From assembly GCA_965197545.1 (NCBI GenBank), contig CBDANJ010000008.1, positions 186,001 to 250,000 on the forward strand: a stretch of 64,000 bases of DNA, in the 5' to 3' direction. Below are positions 62,997 through 64,000 of this stretch, in pieces. Numbering within the stretch: the stretch's first letter is position 1; the number at the start of each line of letters is the position of its first letter. This stretch comes from CATOSP01 sp965197545 (GTDB lineage: Bacteria; Chloroflexota; Dehalococcoidia; Lucifugimonadales; UBA3495). The translations under genes and the position numbers were made by a program. Below the pieces are notes generated by a model. It did no database searches and was not told the DNA's origin. It saw nothing but the letters and a program-made list of their open reading frames with translations.

Positions 62997-63443
62997 ATGG
63001 ACGGGCTGAAGAAACTGGCCGGAGTTTACATGGTTGGGGTCGCCGTGGTCGTGGCGGTGTACTTCATCGTCAACAATTTTCTCGCCGGTTCTTTCGACCT
63101 GCTGAGGGTCTGGCACGTGCTGGACGTGCTGATGCTCATTGGGCTGGCGTTGGCGTTGATTTTCAATTACGCCAGCATGAGGGAAGAGGGCGGCAGCGGC
63201 GAAGCAGTCACCCGCCGGTACCTGGAGGTTAACACGGCCTTTTTCGTCACAGCCGGAGTGATGATCCTGTTCCTGCACAACTGGTTGTCGCTGCTGGCCC
63301 TAGGGCCGGATATGGCCTTGGGACCGAACAGCTTAAACGGCAATCACCAGGCCTGGATAATCTGGGCGGCGGTGGACACGCTGCTGCCGCTGGTCCTGGG
63401 GGTCACAGGCTGCCGGGTCTGGAGGGAATCCTCGGGGGCCTGA
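62997..63443 (+). CDS. Small four-helix membrane protein, unknown
   Basis: 148 residues from the ATG at 62997 (CGGAGG 5 bp upstream; longer frames have no similarity). Segments: VYMVGVAVVVAVYFIVNNFL, VLDVLMLIGLALALIFNYAS, NTAFFVTAGVMILFLHNWLS and AAVDTLLPLVLGVTGC. No named family; possibly related in layout to its divergent neighbour. Confidence 0.65.
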   Translation: MDGLKKLAGVYMVGVAVVVAVYFIVNNFLAGSFDLLRVWHVLDVLMLIGLALALIFNYASMREEGGSGEAVTRRYLEVNTAFFVTAGVMILFLHNWLSLLALGPDMALGPNSLNGNHQAWIIWAAVDTLLPLVLGVTGCRVWRESSGA

Positions 63444-63458
63444 TAACTGCGTTGTCAC

Positions 63459-63484
63459 TAGTGGTCCGAAATCCTTGAAATGAT
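63459..63484 (+). repeat. Solo end of element E
   Basis: TAGTGGTCCGAAATCCTTGA followed by AATGAT is identical to the left end of element E at 61724. The other end is absent. Confidence 0.85.
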
Positions 63485-63513
63485 GCTCAGCTACTAGGAC
63501 ATACCTTTGAGGG

Positions 63514-63972
63514 TTATCCCCGTTCCTCGTCAGTAGTCCTGTCGTCGGCGTAGAAGTCCTCGTCAAACCCGCCCCGGTAGGAGTTTAGAGCCCCTTCAAG
63601 CCTGTCCTGGAAGGTCTCGACATCCCGGGCTTGCAGCATGACCCGTTTCCCGGTTACTAGCTGGACCCTCAGGCGGTCTCCGATGGGCAGACTTAACAGG
63701 TCCACGTGGGACACTTGTGTGAACGGAATGGTCCTGACACGTGGACGGCCGTACACGACAACCAGCGCGTCGGGGTATATCCAGTATTGCCGTGGGTTGG
63801 TCAGCCAGGTAAATGCGGCGACCGCCAGTCCAACCAGCAACAATAGAGGGTCACCACCCTGAGTCAACTGGTAACCCCCCAGGACCACGACCGCAGCGGA
63901 CAGGATCAAGGTGAGGTTGATCGAGCCGCGGTGTTGGTCCCAATGTATCGGCTGATTTTGGGGCTGTTCCAC
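63514..63972 (-). CDS. Membrane protein with a bacterial PH-like domain
   Basis: 152 residues from a GTG at 63972; an in-frame stop lies just upstream, so the gene is complete. Two membrane helices (INLTLILSAAVVVLGGYQL and LLLLVGLAVAAFTWLT) are followed by a beta-rich domain (YWIYPDALVVVYGRPRVRTI, PFTQVSHVDLL) like the YdbT/bPH2 PH domain, then an acidic tail (DEDFYADDRTTDEE). The role is unknown. Confidence 0.65.
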   Translation of the reverse strand: MEQPQNQPIHWDQHRGSINLTLILSAAVVVLGGYQLTQGGDPLLLLVGLAVAAFTWLTNPRQYWIYPDALVVVYGRPRVRTIPFTQVSHVDLLSLPIGDRLRVQLVTGKRVMLQARDVETFQDRLEGALNSYRGGFDEDFYADDRTTDEERG

Positions 63973-64000
63973 CCGCCAATTCTACCACACCGGCAATCGC

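Overview
The window looks like a chromosomal piece of an uncultured bacterium of the phylum Chloroflexota, most likely the Dehalococcoidia/SAR202 side. This is inference from gene content: a 23S rRNA gene with no 16S or 5S beside it, four family III (CaiB/BaiF) CoA-transferases, an MmgE/PrpD protein, a crotonase, Pro/Thr/Ala-rich lipoproteins with ACGG-type lipoboxes, a SelB factor and many short inverted-repeat elements. The DNA is moderately GC-rich, and most genes have Shine-Dalgarno sequences with ATG, GTG or TTG starts.

Layout. 0-5.4 kb: the end of an MmgE/PrpD gene, two hicBA-type loci, a MOSC protein, a repeat-built coiled-coil membrane protein, a crotonase and a methyltransferase. 5.4-9.0 kb: a strong sigma70-like promoter with a short terminated transcript, then a solitary 23S rRNA gene closed by a long processing stem, then an initiator tRNA. 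9-12.9 kb: an accessory zone with a frameshifted hicB, a relBE-like pair, a PD-(D/E)XK-like protein, glycosidase and integrase remnants, and a decayed IS66-type element. 13-20.9 kb: an FAD oxidoreductase, a membrane metalloprotease, NurA, a third hicAB locus (toxin frameshifted), selB, hemW and a DUF1232 protein. 21-23.7 kb: an orphan Mg-chelatase-like AAA+ ATPase between two inverted copies of one miniature element. 23.7-29 kb: a peptide-type ABC importer operon without ATPases. 29-37.9 kb: hydrolases, a tRNA, a CoA-transferase pair, a lactonase-like propeller, a methyltransferase and ogt. 37.9-42.6 kb: a MoxR/DUF58/transglutaminase-like operon. 42.8-47.8 kb: three consecutive thioredoxin-fold lipoproteins and a DUF3500 protein. 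47.9-53 kb: a possible defence island with a type IIG-like methylase/nuclease and three genes of unknown function, one frameshifted. 53.3-55.6 kb: a divergent tubulin/FtsZ-family GTPase followed by a single-pass membrane protein. 55.9-64 kb: a dienelactone hydrolase, a two-subunit TPP decarboxylase, a second CoA-transferase pair around a flavin reductase, a deoxyribosyltransferase-like protein and small membrane proteins.

Themes. (1) All three recognisable hicA toxin genes carry a lesion (non-standard start, in-frame stop, frameshift) while their hicB partners stay open. (2) One family of short inverted-repeat elements shares its ends with the IS66 remnant, and one copy has been split by a second element that left a clean 6-bp target duplication. 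(3) The best candidate for an undescribed system is the tubulin-like GTPase with its bitopic partner; the 48-53 kb cluster is second. (4) Each of the two CoA-transferase loci pairs one protein that has the expected nucleophilic Asp with one that lacks it, as expected for heterodimeric enzymes.
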